A stretch of DNA of 64,000 nt from Allolobophora icterica (GCA_963556255.1 OY744604.1:21380566-21444565), one strand, 5' to 3'; shown: positions 48,149 to 56,420, counted from the first letter of the stretch. Numbers and translations: made by a program. Notes: generated by a model from the letters alone, not told the origin.

Positions 48149-49249
48149 ATGTGGACAAAGGTTTCTTCTAAACAGGAGCGAGACGCGTTGACTCAGGATT
48201 ATTTAGCTCGGAGAAATCGATTGAGACAGCGTTTCGTAGATGAGAAGCTCGGTGAAGCCAACCTTCAGTACGATGCGACAAAGCTTTTCAAACCAATCGC
48301 CACAGCCACGGCTGAATCCCAGGCGGCTACGTCTAAGGAGTTGCAGAAAGTTACCAGCGCTTTACAGGATTTGCCGGCGCAGATTTCAGAGTCTGCTAAT
48401 TTTAACCCGATAGCGGCGTTGTTCGGCGATTCAGCAGGAACAGCTGCTCCAGCGCTTCCAGCGCTTCCAGCATCCCGAATCCCCCCCGCACTGTTAGTTG
48501 ATCCAAACAAATATCTCAACGTCGAGGCAATCATAAGGCACGGTTTCAAACCTCCGAGCGAGCTCGATCTAGCCGACAAGGCAGGTGCCGAAAAGATAAT
48601 CGGTGAGGTCAATCACTATAATCGCCACACCCTGGGCAAAGAGAAAAAGCTGGCTAAAAAGCAAAAAGACGAAGAAAAGGTAGATGCGGTGACTGCAGAT
48701 ATCGAAGCCCTAAGGGAATATAAAAAGCGAATCGATACACTGATAGAGGGCCACACCCTCATCAAAAAGGGAAAGGGTTTCAGTGTCCCAGCCGTTCCTC
48801 TTAAATTACAAGGTAGCGCCTTGGGTGAGCTCTCCGTCGATCCCGTCGCGCTGTCTGCTGGTAGACTGAGAGTGTTTAAAGGTGGTAACCTCGTTCTCGA
48901 ATCTCCGGCCGATGAGTCGTTGTTCAGCCTGTTAACGAAACGCTTCGTTAAGACTAAGCAATACTCGCCTCAAGCAATTGAAACTTTTAAAAAACTCGTA
49001 CAGATGTCTGGTCTGCCTATTCATGGCCGGAAAAGTAAAAAGTTCCAGCTGATTCGAGGCGGCGCGGTGCAGTTCTACAACGACCCAAACGCTCTGGTAG
49101 AGAGGTTGCAGCTTTTGGTGGCCTCTAGGGCCGCGGGAAACACTGGTCTCGGCAACGAAATCTCCGCCATTCTCGACGAGTTACTGCGTTCCGGTGCGAT
49201 CTCCAAAGAGCTGGCACTCGAATTGAATAGAAACATGCTCATAAAATAG
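48149..49249 (+). CDS. Conserved polinton protein of unknown function (366 aa)
   Basis: It starts 40 bp after the ATPase. The N-terminal 80 residues are helical. A Pro/Ala-rich linker follows (PALPALPASRIPPALL, about 105-120), then a strongly charged helix (KEKKLAKKQKDEEK, about 165-180). The C-terminal half is a compact domain with LFSLLTKRFV, 'LVQMSGLPIHGRKSKKFQLI' and 'AGNTGLGNEISAILDELL'. I recognise this C-terminal pattern as common in animal polintons next to capsid genes, but I know of no proven role. A virion-associated or morphogenesis function is inferred from its place between ATPase and penton. Confidence 0.75.
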   Translation: MWTKVSSKQERDALTQDYLARRNRLRQRFVDEKLGEANLQYDATKLFKPIATATAESQAATSKELQKVTSALQDLPAQISESANFNPIAALFGDSAGTAAPALPALPASRIPPALLVDPNKYLNVEAIIRHGFKPPSELDLADKAGAEKIIGEVNHYNRHTLGKEKKLAKKQKDEEKVDAVTADIEALREYKKRIDTLIEGHTLIKKGKGFSVPAVPLKLQGSALGELSVDPVALSAGRLRVFKGGNLVLESPADESLFSLLTKRFVKTKQYSPQAIETFKKLVQMSGLPIHGRKSKKFQLIRGGAVQFYNDPNALVERLQLLVASRAAGNTGLGNEISAILDELLRSGAISKELALELNRNMLIK

Positions 49250-49267
49250 AAATAGAAAACAAAATTC

Positions 49268-50071
49268 ATGGCTCAGATGGAACGCTCGGAGAAACTGCTC
49301 GAAGAAATTAGAGAACTTTTGCAGCCTAAGGAAAATTTTAGTATAGTTGTTTCCTCAGATACTACAGGGTGGACCACGGCTTTCTCACCGCCGCTGTACC
49401 TGGATCCAAAAAGACGCTTTGAGCTTGCTTTGGTCAATCTTGAAACCTATAATTCGATTCCGAACATTGACAGTTCAAATAACAAGTTCGTCTACAGCCC
49501 CACCAATGGACAGACCTGGAAGACGATCATTTTACCCGACGGAAGCTACGAGATCGCACAGATTAATTATGAAATCAGCCGGCAGTTAGAAATGCAAAAT
49601 CCGCCGCCGCCAGGTGTTGCTCAACTCAGCTTTGATTCTCCTATTACTGTAGGAGCTAACGCATCTACCCTTCGCGCCTTCGTAAAGATAACGAAGGCCC
49701 GTTTTAAGGTAGATATGGCCGCATCTACCATCAGGCAAACGCTCGGTTTTAACCCTCAGACGCTTAGTCTTGGTTATAAAGAGGGAGAAAATCCAGTCGA
49801 TATTCTCCGGGTGGACACAATCCTGGTAAATTGTGATATTATCTCTGGATCGTATCGAAATGGTAGCCAGCTGCCAGTAATCTACAGTTTTTTCCCGGAT
49901 GTGTCGCCCGGCTACAAGGTAATCGAGTCTCCGAAAAATCTGGTGTACCTACCAGTTGCACCGGCTGGTAACGTACAGGGCATTCGTGTGTGGCTGACCG
50001 ACCAGAATGGTGAACAATTAAACCTCCGCGGTGAGACAGTAACTATAAGGTTTCACATCCGCAGTGCGTAA
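49268..50071 (+). CDS. Minor capsid (penton-like, single jelly roll) candidate
   Basis: 267 residues, 18 bp after the previous gene. After a short helical start, the sequence is beta-rich: 'SIVVSSDTTGWTTAFSPPLY', 'RRFELALVNLETYNSIPNID', 'ILPDGSYEIAQINYEI'. It ends with 'VRVWL'-like strands and 'GETVTIRFHIRSA'. This pattern (n-terminal strands, L-V-N/Y-N-S-I-x-N-I, G-x-Y-x-I-x-x-I-N) is the one described for polinton minor capsid proteins, related to the virophage penton at the fivefold vertices. Assignment rests on motif memory and on its place just before the major capsid gene. Confidence 0.8.
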   Translation: MAQMERSEKLLEEIRELLQPKENFSIVVSSDTTGWTTAFSPPLYLDPKRRFELALVNLETYNSIPNIDSSNNKFVYSPTNGQTWKTIILPDGSYEIAQINYEISRQLEMQNPPPPGVAQLSFDSPITVGANASTLRAFVKITKARFKVDMAASTIRQTLGFNPQTLSLGYKEGENPVDILRVDTILVNCDIISGSYRNGSQLPVIYSFFPDVSPGYKVIESPKNLVYLPVAPAGNVQGIRVWLTDQNGEQLNLRGETVTIRFHIRSA

Positions 50072-50093
50072 ATGTTCACACTTAAATATTCTA

Positions 50094-50552
50094 ATGTTGG
50101 TTCTTGGAATTAAAAAGCGGCGTCGTGTCGTGGGTGGTGGACTTTTCGACTGGATACCCAAAATCGCGGGTTTCCTTGGCCGTGCAGGCTCCTTCATTTC
50201 GGCGAATAGAGGCACAATCACAAACGTTGCCAAGGCGGTTGGTAATGTCGCGAAAGCCGGCGCCACAACAGCATCTGCCGTCAGGCAAATTGTTGATGCC
50301 GTGAAAGCGAGACGCGCTGCGGCCGTAAATGAAGCTCATTTACGAAATGAAAATTCATCTGCCGCGCCTGTTGTTCCCGCACCTTTGGAGAAGGCGCTCA
50401 GCGACAAGAGCATTGAATACTTAAAACAACTGGCTGTGAGTCCGCCACCCGTTGTTCCGACAATGGCCGACATAAACAGCCGCATTGCTGGATCCGGTTT
50501 CAAAACTATAAAGCCGAGTCGTTGTGGTAGGGGTCTGTTTCTTGCAAAATGA
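50094..50552 (+). CDS. Small basic amphipathic virion-core candidate (pVI/pX-like)
   Basis: 152 residues from the ATG at 50094, 22 bp after the penton stop. The frame is open upstream to a GTG overlapping the penton end, but the ATG is preferred. It opens with a basic patch (IKKRRR) and GGGLFDWIPKIAGFLG, then a long Ala/Val/Gly-rich amphipathic stretch (about 25-75). A Pro-rich tail ends in a Gly/Arg-rich motif. This resembles small adenoviral core or membrane-lytic proteins (pX, pVI) that are trimmed by the viral protease. Function is inferred from composition and neighbours only. Confidence 0.6.
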   Translation: MLVLGIKKRRRVVGGGLFDWIPKIAGFLGRAGSFISANRGTITNVAKAVGNVAKAGATTASAVRQIVDAVKARRAAAVNEAHLRNENSSAAPVVPAPLEKALSDKSIEYLKQLAVSPPPVVPTMADINSRIAGSGFKTIKPSRCGRGLFLAK

Positions 50553-50663
50553 AAAAAATTTCCGACTAATTCACAAAACGGAAAAAAATGTTTAACCCAC
50601 CACATATGAAATTAATTTGCAACATGATTAATAATTGAAGCTTGAACTTTTTTAGCTATAATA

Positions 50664-51959
50664 ATGGCGGCATTTGACGTGCCGAGTGAAATGTTGGACA
50701 TCGCTTCGGCGGTACCCGATGATAATAGCATCGAATCGTTTGAATACCGCGAGTATGAATCACAAAACCCTGCGGCTATTAACAACGGCCAGGCCATACA
50801 GATAGACATCCAGAACCAAGACATTTTCACACAGCCTTCCAAGAGCTACCTTCTTGTGGAGGGCAGGCTTACCACAACAGGCGCAGCTTACATCGCAGAC
50901 TCGTTAGTGTCATTCGTCAACAACGCCATCCCGTACATGTTTTCTCAAATTCGATACCTGGCTAACAATACCGAGATAGAGAATGTTATGTCACCTGGGC
51001 AAGCCACGACGATGAAAGGCATGCTGGTTTACGGCGATGATTTTTCCAAAGACGAAGGTTTAAACATGTGTTGGCAGAAGGACACGACCGCGGCGGCGGC
51101 GGCTGCGAATATCGGCTTCGAGGCCCGTCGACTGATGATCATTGGAAAACCCGTCCCTATTGGAACGTTTTCATTCATCGTTCCCTTAAGACATCTATTC
51201 GGTTTTTGCGATGATTATCACAAGGTCGTATACGGGATCAAACACTCTTTACTGCTGAGCCGGCAGGGGGATGCAGACGCGATCTTCAAGGAAGCCGCTG
51301 CGGCCAATGGCCAGATCGCGCTGACTAAACTCTCCTGGTTCATGCCGCATATAATACCCGCTTTGGAGTATAAAAGCATGCTTATGAAGCAGATTGAAGC
51401 CAAGGTTAAGGTACCTGTAGCATTCCGCGCCATGCAATGCGACAACATTGCGGTGCCACGAGCGACGACTTTTTCCTGGCGTTTGAGCGTTAAGTCGGGC
51501 ACGGAAAAGCCACGCTGGATTCTTGTTGCTTTTCAGACTGGAAAGAATGCACATCAAGGCCAGAATCCGGCACTGTTTGACCATGTGCAGGTTCGCAACA
51601 TTTTCGCTATGCTCAACAGCGATCGCTACCCGGTGGTTGACATGAATCTCGACTTCACCAAGAGGACAACCTCTCGCGCTTACAAGGCCCTACGTGACTT
51701 CAAGGAAGAATATTGCGGCATAGACGCGCGTGAATCGTCATGCCAACCGACACCAATCGAATTTGTAGATTTGTTTCCGATCTTCGTTCTGGACGTGCGC
51801 AGGCAATCTGAACGACTTAAAACCTCTGTACAGGACATACAAATCAAGGTGGACTTTAACGAAGGGGTACCAAATAATACGACGGCATATGCCGTCCTGA
51901 TCAGCGACCGACTCCTGAATTTTGAATCGGATGGCAGCAAATTCAACGTCGTCTACTAG
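50664..51959 (+). CDS. MCP: Major capsid protein (double jelly roll)
   Basis: 431 residues, 111 bp after the previous gene behind an AT-rich leader (AGCTATAATA just before the ATG). The sequence fits polinton/adintovirus hexons: an N-terminal 'ESQNPAAINNGQAIQIDIQN', a mid 'PIGTFSFIVPLRHLFGFCDD', then 'ILVAFQTGKNAHQGQNPALF' and 'VRNIFAMLNSDRYPVVDMNL', ending 'ISDRLLNFESDGS'. Two jelly-roll halves are expected at about 40-200 and 225-425. It would form the trimeric capsomers of an icosahedral shell. A Cys/Ala-rich loop (AAAAAANIG, about 143) is unusual but does not interrupt the fold. Confidence 0.9.
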   Translation: MAAFDVPSEMLDIASAVPDDNSIESFEYREYESQNPAAINNGQAIQIDIQNQDIFTQPSKSYLLVEGRLTTTGAAYIADSLVSFVNNAIPYMFSQIRYLANNTEIENVMSPGQATTMKGMLVYGDDFSKDEGLNMCWQKDTTAAAAAANIGFEARRLMIIGKPVPIGTFSFIVPLRHLFGFCDDYHKVVYGIKHSLLLSRQGDADAIFKEAAAANGQIALTKLSWFMPHIIPALEYKSMLMKQIEAKVKVPVAFRAMQCDNIAVPRATTFSWRLSVKSGTEKPRWILVAFQTGKNAHQGQNPALFDHVQVRNIFAMLNSDRYPVVDMNLDFTKRTTSRAYKALRDFKEEYCGIDARESSCQPTPIEFVDLFPIFVLDVRRQSERLKTSVQDIQIKVDFNEGVPNNTTAYAVLISDRLLNFESDGSKFNVVY

Positions 51960-52016
51960 AAATCGGTTTTTCACATTTAGATACAAGGCCCTCTTTTAGA
52001 TATATTTTTTCCAAAA

Positions 52017-52589
52017 ATGAAAACTGAATACGTTGCGTTCGGCCTTTCACTGACCGAAGGGCAAAAGCAAACATTAGCTAGAGCTGCGCGCGCCGGCACT
52101 GGTGCCACGATCCGACTCGCTCATGGCCAGCTTCGTGGAGAAGATAAGCTCGCGCTTACGAAAGTTCAAGCCGCCCGAATCGTGAGGAAGATTTCGGAAG
52201 GCGTTGGCATGGAGCTGAGATTCACCAAAACACAATTGAAAAAGATGACAAAATCGGGCGGATTTCTTCCACTACTGGCTCTCCTCCCGCTGATTTTTGG
52301 CGGGTTAACCGCGGTGGGTGCCGCGGCTGGAGGGGCCGCCGAGGTGGCAAAGGCCGTGCACAACAAACAGGCCAGCGATGCAGAGGCTCTGCGCAAGAAA
52401 CAGGCCAGCGATGCGGCCCAAGCCGAGAAAAAACGGATCGACGACGCGGCTTTAGCAGAGGCCGCGCGTCACAATCGCGAACTCGAAGCTCAGGTCCGCG
52501 GGACCGGTTTATATCTCGGGCGCCAGACTTATGGTGGTTGCTGTTCAATGTGTAAAGGATCCGGCCTGTACATCGGACAAAAAAACTAA
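52017..52589 (+). CDS. Membrane-active/core protein with C-terminal Cys motif; -1 frameshift donor
   Basis: 190 residues, 57 bp after the MCP stop. The N-terminal half has two related sub-motifs (LSLTEGQKQTLARAARAGTG, then LTKVQAARIVRKISEGVG and FTKTQLKKMTKSGG), a pattern recurrent in polintons. A hydrophobic Gly/Ala/Leu segment follows (about 80-112; GGFLPLLALLPLIFGGLTA), then a charged Ala-rich helix with a duplicated KQASDA. Near the end are a CCSMC motif and twin GTGLYLG/GSGLYIG repeats. It is similar in style to adenovirus pVI. The final codons CAA-AAA-AAC-TAA contain a perfect A_AAA_AAC slippery site, and the protease lies in the -1 frame immediately downstream, so a fused product is likely. 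Confidence 0.7.
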   Translation: MKTEYVAFGLSLTEGQKQTLARAARAGTGATIRLAHGQLRGEDKLALTKVQAARIVRKISEGVGMELRFTKTQLKKMTKSGGFLPLLALLPLIFGGLTAVGAAAGGAAEVAKAVHNKQASDAEALRKKQASDAAQAEKKRIDDAALAEAARHNRELEAQVRGTGLYLGRQTYGGCCSMCKGSGLYIGQKN

Positions 52590-52623
52590 AACCGCTGAGC
52601 AACTTTGACATAGAGAAAGTTGC
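52580..52623 (+). promoter_or_regulatory. Candidate programmed -1 ribosomal frameshift signal
   Basis: The heptamer A_AAA_AAC (52580-52586) is in the correct register with the upstream frame and directly followed by its TAA stop (52587-52589). Downstream, GCAACTTT (52599-52606) pairs perfectly with AAAGTTGC (52616-52623) around a 9-nt loop. An outer ACCGC (52591-52595) can pair with GCGGT (52645-52649), starting 4 nt after the heptamer. The -1 frame (codon CTA at 52586) is open into the protease. All elements of a classical frameshift site are present; function is inferred. Confidence 0.65.
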
Positions 52624-52960
52624 CAGAGCGCTGCCGCATTTCCGCGGTGTTTTCATGCGAGATGGTCTGCCCGCCGTGGCTCGTGAGAAGGAGTGTGGAG
52701 TTGTTAATCTGGATTCCGGTTCTGGTGATGGTACTCACTGGGTCGCCTATTGGATAGATGGACCTACAGCCGTCTATTTTGATAGTTATGGGCTGGATCC
52801 ACCTCTCGAAATTTCTCGATATTTAAACCGTTCCATAAGAACTCAAACATTTCAGCTACAGGGGCCCGATGATGTGGTATGTGGTCATCTCTGCCTGACC
52901 GTGCTAAGAGAGCTCACTGCTGGAAAGAATTTTGAAGATATCATTCTTGACCTATGTTAG
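52586..52960 (+). CDS. PRO: Adenain-type (C5/Ulp1-like) maturation protease, entered by -1 frameshift
   Basis: The first ATG (52655) would give only 101 residues and would cut off the N-terminal part of the protease. The same frame is open back to 52556 without any ATG, and the 23 codons from 52586 contain residues expected at the adenain N-terminus (SNFDIE..., FRGVF). The catalytic set is complete: His in GTHWVAYW (52736-52738), Asp in YFDSYG (52781-52783) and Cys in VVCGHLC (52880-52882). It would cleave core and capsid precursors in the particle. At about 124 residues it is short for the family. Alternatives to frameshifting are a non-AUG start (CTG at 52595) or splicing. Confidence 0.85.
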   Translation, partial: LKPLSNFDIEKVARALPHFRGVFMRDGLPAVAREKECGVVNLDSGSGDGTHWVAYWIDGPTAVYFDSYGLDPPLEISRYLNRSIRTQTFQLQGPDDVVCGHLCLTVLRELTAGKNFEDIILDLC

Positions 52961-52987
52961 ACTTCAATCACCTTTTTGTATATAAAA

Positions 52988-55159
52988 ATGCCGGTTGATA
53001 AATTTGGAAGAGACGGTGGAGGTGGGTTTGGAGGGGGGCAGATAAGCGCCGCTGGGCTCGTCCACAAGGCTGGTGATACCATGATGGGAATTCTGTCGGC
53101 TGGAGGTTTTCGACTGACAAACGTGGGAACGCCCACGATGGAAACAGACGCCGCGACAAAGGCTTATGCAGACATCATAGATCAGGACAACTTACAAATC
53201 ACCGGTGGAACGATGTCTGGTGTTCTAAAAATGGGTGGTCACAAAGTTACTGGGCTGCCCACAGACGCTGGTGCGTCTGAAAGCGACGCTGCGAGCTGGG
53301 CACAAGTGGTACGATACGCGGACCAGAAGGCGACCGCAGCCGAAAATCATGCAGACCAAAAGCTTATCGATGCCAGGCAGTACACGGACGAGAAGAATGC
53401 GGGGCTGAGAGATTCCGTTAGGCGGTATGCAGATGACAAGGACCTTATTGTTAAAAGTTATGTTAACGAGCAAGATGTTATCGTCAGGAATGCGTGCGTG
53501 CTCAAATCCGGCGGCGTAATGACTGGAAGTTTAGTTATGGGTGGCCACCGAGTTACTGGGCTCCCAACAGAAATTTCAGGATCCGATAGCGACGCAGCGA
53601 GTTGGAAACAAGTGTCAACAGCGGTCGCTGGCGCTCTAGTAAAACTCGATAGAGTACCAACGGAGTCGTTGCATGTGGTGAATAAGCGGTATGTAGATTC
53701 CCGCGACGCTTCTTACAGACAGTACGTGGATGAGAAGGTCACCACCGCTAGAAGATATGTGGACGAGAAGCATGCTATCGTAAGAGGCGGGCATGTGCTC
53801 AAAACCGGCGATTCTATGACTGGTGATTTGACCATGGGTGGTAAAAGAGTGACTGGGCTGCCAACAGAAATTCCAGGATCCGATAGCGACGCCGCGAGTT
53901 TGAAACAGGTGACGCAGCTGATCAGCAACGCCACTAAGAATAATGATACGGCGCCGGCTGGACCAAAGTACTTGACTAACAAACGGTATGTGGACGCGAA
54001 AAACGCTGAGATTGGAGCTTCAGTTAGACTCCATGCGGACCAGAAAGCTGAAGCTGCTAAGACGTACGCCAACGAGCAAGATGTTATCGTTAGGAGCGCA
54101 TGCGTGCTTAAAGCTGGTGATGCAATGACAGGTGATTTAATCATGGGCGGTAAAAGAGTTACTGGGCTCCCTACGGGCGCAGCAACGTCCGAAAGCGACG
54201 CGACGAGTATGGCACAAGTATCGAAGCTGATCGCCGACAACATGACAAAGAGTGATAGAGTACCAACAGAACCGTTGCATGTGACAAATAAACGATACGT
54301 TGACGTGAAAAACGCTGAGATTGGAGCTTCCGTTAGACTCTATGCGGACCAGAAAGTTGAAGCTGCTAAGAGGTACGCCAACGAGCAAGATGTTATCGTT
54401 AGGAGCGCATGCGTGCTCAAATCCGGCAGTACCATGACCGGTGATCTGGCTATGGGTGGTAAAAGAGTGACTGGACTCCCAACGGAAATTTCAGGATCCG
54501 ATAGCGACGCTGTGAGTTTGAAACAAGTTACGCAGCTGATCACCAACGCCACTACGGATAATGTTACGCTGCCCTCGGGACCATGGTACCTGACCAACAA
54601 GCAGTATGTAGACAGAGAGATAGCTAATGAAAGGCGATACGCGACGAGCATCAAGATTCTCAACTACAGCGGCCACATTCCGCCCCTATCCAGAAACGTT
54701 TCCGAAACGGGTTTTATTGCCTCGGCCAACGAATCTTTACCCACTAACCCGCCTCATATGGCATTCAACTCGGGAGTGAGAGGTGAGTGGAAGACGGCGT
54801 CCACATCGAGAGCCAGTATTTTGGATCAGGGTAGAGGGACTTGGTTACAGATTGAATGCCCGACGCCTGTGCGAGTATGGAAGGTTAGTCTGGCTGGGGG
54901 ATCTAGTCCTACTGCACCACGTATCACGTCCTGGGAGATTTATGGGACTCCACCCACCGATTCGACGAGATTCAATGCTCTCATTTCCTCCACTGCCACT
55001 TTGACTAATTCTGCACAAGAGTTCACCTTCACTGATGACAGAGTATACAAAAAATTCAGGCTGATGGTCTTGGCCACCAGCCCGCCACAACCTACTTTTG
55101 GAATATCCCACTTCCAGATCTATACATATTTTAAACACGAGGGACAGTCAGTAGTATAG
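52988..55159 (+). CDS. Repeat-built fibre-like attachment protein with discoidin-like tip
   Basis: 723 residues from the ATG at 52988. After a Gly-rich start come six units of about 100 residues (at about 28, 72, 174, 273, 376 and 479), each opening with G-x-x-M-x-G-x-L-x-M-G-G-x-x-V-T-G-L-P and D-A-(A/V)-S. They are linked by 'NKRYVDAKNAEIGASV' and charged coiled-coil-like segments. This is the signature of bacteriophage tail-fibre shafts. The C-terminal 125 residues (from about 600) look like an F5/8-type C (discoidin) jelly roll: 'TWLQIECPTPVRVWKVSLAG', 'ITSWEIYG', 'FRLMVLATS', 'FGISHFQIYTYF'. By position and build it is the best candidate for a receptor-binding fibre. DNA repeats within 53203-54600 are very similar, implying recent expansion. 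Confidence 0.75.
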   Translation: MPVDKFGRDGGGGFGGGQISAAGLVHKAGDTMMGILSAGGFRLTNVGTPTMETDAATKAYADIIDQDNLQITGGTMSGVLKMGGHKVTGLPTDAGASESDAASWAQVVRYADQKATAAENHADQKLIDARQYTDEKNAGLRDSVRRYADDKDLIVKSYVNEQDVIVRNACVLKSGGVMTGSLVMGGHRVTGLPTEISGSDSDAASWKQVSTAVAGALVKLDRVPTESLHVVNKRYVDSRDASYRQYVDEKVTTARRYVDEKHAIVRGGHVLKTGDSMTGDLTMGGKRVTGLPTEIPGSDSDAASLKQVTQLISNATKNNDTAPAGPKYLTNKRYVDAKNAEIGASVRLHADQKAEAAKTYANEQDVIVRSACVLKAGDAMTGDLIMGGKRVTGLPTGAATSESDATSMAQVSKLIADNMTKSDRVPTEPLHVTNKRYVDVKNAEIGASVRLYADQKVEAAKRYANEQDVIVRSACVLKSGSTMTGDLAMGGKRVTGLPTEISGSDSDAVSLKQVTQLITNATTDNVTLPSGPWYLTNKQYVDREIANERRYATSIKILNYSGHIPPLSRNVSETGFIASANESLPTNPPHMAFNSGVRGEWKTASTSRASILDQGRGTWLQIECPTPVRVWKVSLAGGSSPTAPRITSWEIYGTPPTDSTRFNALISSTATLTNSAQEFTFTDDRVYKKFRLMVLATSPPQPTFGISHFQIYTYFKHEGQSVV
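53203..54600 (+). repeat. Tandem repeat array inside the fibre gene (about 300-bp period)
   Basis: Near-identical words recur about every 300 bp: 'gttactgggctccc/gcc', 'ggatccgatagcgacgc' (53580, 53876, 54494) and 'gcaagatgttatcgt' (53471, 54079, 54388). Alternate units are more alike than adjacent ones, suggesting duplication of two-unit blocks. Confidence 0.8.
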
Positions 55160-55165
55160 AAAAAT

Positions 55166-55720
55166 ATGACTGACACGCACTACAAGATTCGGGGGTATCT
55201 CCGTCAACACGGAGAAATAGACATGTGCAAATACAGCATAGACAGTCTAGGTGATGTGGGCCACTGGGGGTACGACATCCCGAAGCCCACCGCAGAGCTA
55301 TTGACCGCGGTGCCTCAACAGCACATCGACTTCGTGTCTGACGATTACCACAGCCGTGATATCTATACGGCGGCCGGAACGGTAACCACGAGTGCGTGGC
55401 AAACTCTTCCATTGACCGCTGCGCGTTTTCCGTGTATAAGTTTGCAAACCACCAATCAGGGGGTTTCGTTAGAGGGCGGGTTCTGGAAGCTTACAGTCTT
55501 TGGTGTTTGCGGTGGTGATGCAACAGTTCGCGTTATAGCACCGGCAGCTGCTGGGGGTAGCATCGATCGTACAGTTGACATTCAAAGTGGACAATTTGAT
55601 GCATCTAGGGCAATATTCGTTCCAGGACAAACGAGTTTCCGAATTGAAGGCAAAAAGAGAGGCGTTGAAAGTACTTCATCTATCGACTTAAACGTAACTT
55701 TACTAATAGAGCAACTATAA
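55166..55720 (+). CDS. Small beta-rich virion-surface candidate (184 aa)
   Basis: It starts 6 bp after the fibre stop behind an AT-rich 'tatagaaaaat'. The N-terminal third is loop-like with Cys and aromatic residues. The rest reads as alternating beta strands (VTTSAWQTLPLTAARFPCIS, GGFWKLTVFGVCGGDATVRV, FVPGQTSFRIEGKKRG, IDLNVTLLIEQL), the pattern of a small jelly-roll or TNF-like head. It is probably co-expressed with the fibre and could be a second tip or base protein. I do not recognise a family. Confidence 0.6.
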   Translation: MTDTHYKIRGYLRQHGEIDMCKYSIDSLGDVGHWGYDIPKPTAELLTAVPQQHIDFVSDDYHSRDIYTAAGTVTTSAWQTLPLTAARFPCISLQTTNQGVSLEGGFWKLTVFGVCGGDATVRVIAPAAAGGSIDRTVDIQSGQFDASRAIFVPGQTSFRIEGKKRGVESTSSIDLNVTLLIEQL

Positions 55721-55726
55721 AAAACA

Positions 55727-56332
55727 ATGGCTTTGTATCCAACGCTTACGGAGCCGACAATTTCGTCAGACACGAAGTCGCAGACGTTTCGTCTGCAGAA
55801 GATCGGTGAAGTAGAAGCATTCCTGAGATCTGAGGCGATAAGTCGAGGACAACTGTGCAAAAAGTATAAGAGGGTTGTAGATGTGGCTAATGGGGCCTCG
55901 GCCGGCCTTGCTATAGTTAGTCTTGGAACTGGGGTGGGTGGGGCAGCTATGTTGGCCACTGGTATTGGTTTTATTCCTGGTATTGTTCTGGAGAGTTTGG
56001 CCATAGCGACCAGTTTTCTGGATATTATCGGGAATGTTGTTAGCCGATCGTTTGTTGCTAAAGCTTCAAAACACGACGAAATTTGTATTTTGGCGGAGAG
56101 TAAGCTAAACACTGTTCATGACCACATTTCTAAGGCGTTAGAGGACACGGCTATTAGCGATGAAGAATATAAACTTATTCTGGGAGAGGAGGAGAAATAT
56201 AGAACGATGAAACGTGATATACAAAGCAAGAATGGAAAAAAAGAGTTGCCGAGTCAAAGCAAAGACCAGATGGTGGCAGAACTAATCAAGAAACTAACCA
56301 GCGCTGGGTCTTCTCCGCGAACCACGATATAA
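55727..56332 (+). CDS. Polinton membrane protein with conserved C-terminal helix (201 aa)
   Basis: It starts 6 bp after the previous gene. An N-terminal helical part is followed by a long hydrophobic Gly/Ala-rich stretch (about 55-108; SLGTGVGGAAMLATGIGFIP) that could cross the membrane once or twice. The C-terminal half is charged and helical, with 'KHDEICILAESKLNTVHDHI' and 'ISDEEYKLILGEEEKYRTMK'. I recall the latter motif from many animal polintons and from host-annotated hypothetical proteins, without a known role. It is the last gene before the right terminal region. Confidence 0.65.
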   Translation: MALYPTLTEPTISSDTKSQTFRLQKIGEVEAFLRSEAISRGQLCKKYKRVVDVANGASAGLAIVSLGTGVGGAAMLATGIGFIPGIVLESLAIATSFLDIIGNVVSRSFVAKASKHDEICILAESKLNTVHDHISKALEDTAISDEEYKLILGEEEKYRTMKRDIQSKNGKKELPSQSKDQMVAELIKKLTSAGSSPRTTI

Positions 56333-56420
56333 AAATTTTCATCGTAGGCGGTTGGGGTGGTGAGTCTGTAATTCCTAGCGCACCACCACCGTACGATTAG
56401 CGGAGTTATAATTTTTACTG

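Noticed and set aside
49997..50104. A second frameshift between the penton and the small core gene
   Set aside because: The downstream frame has its own ATG at 50094, and I see no slippery heptamer near the penton stop.
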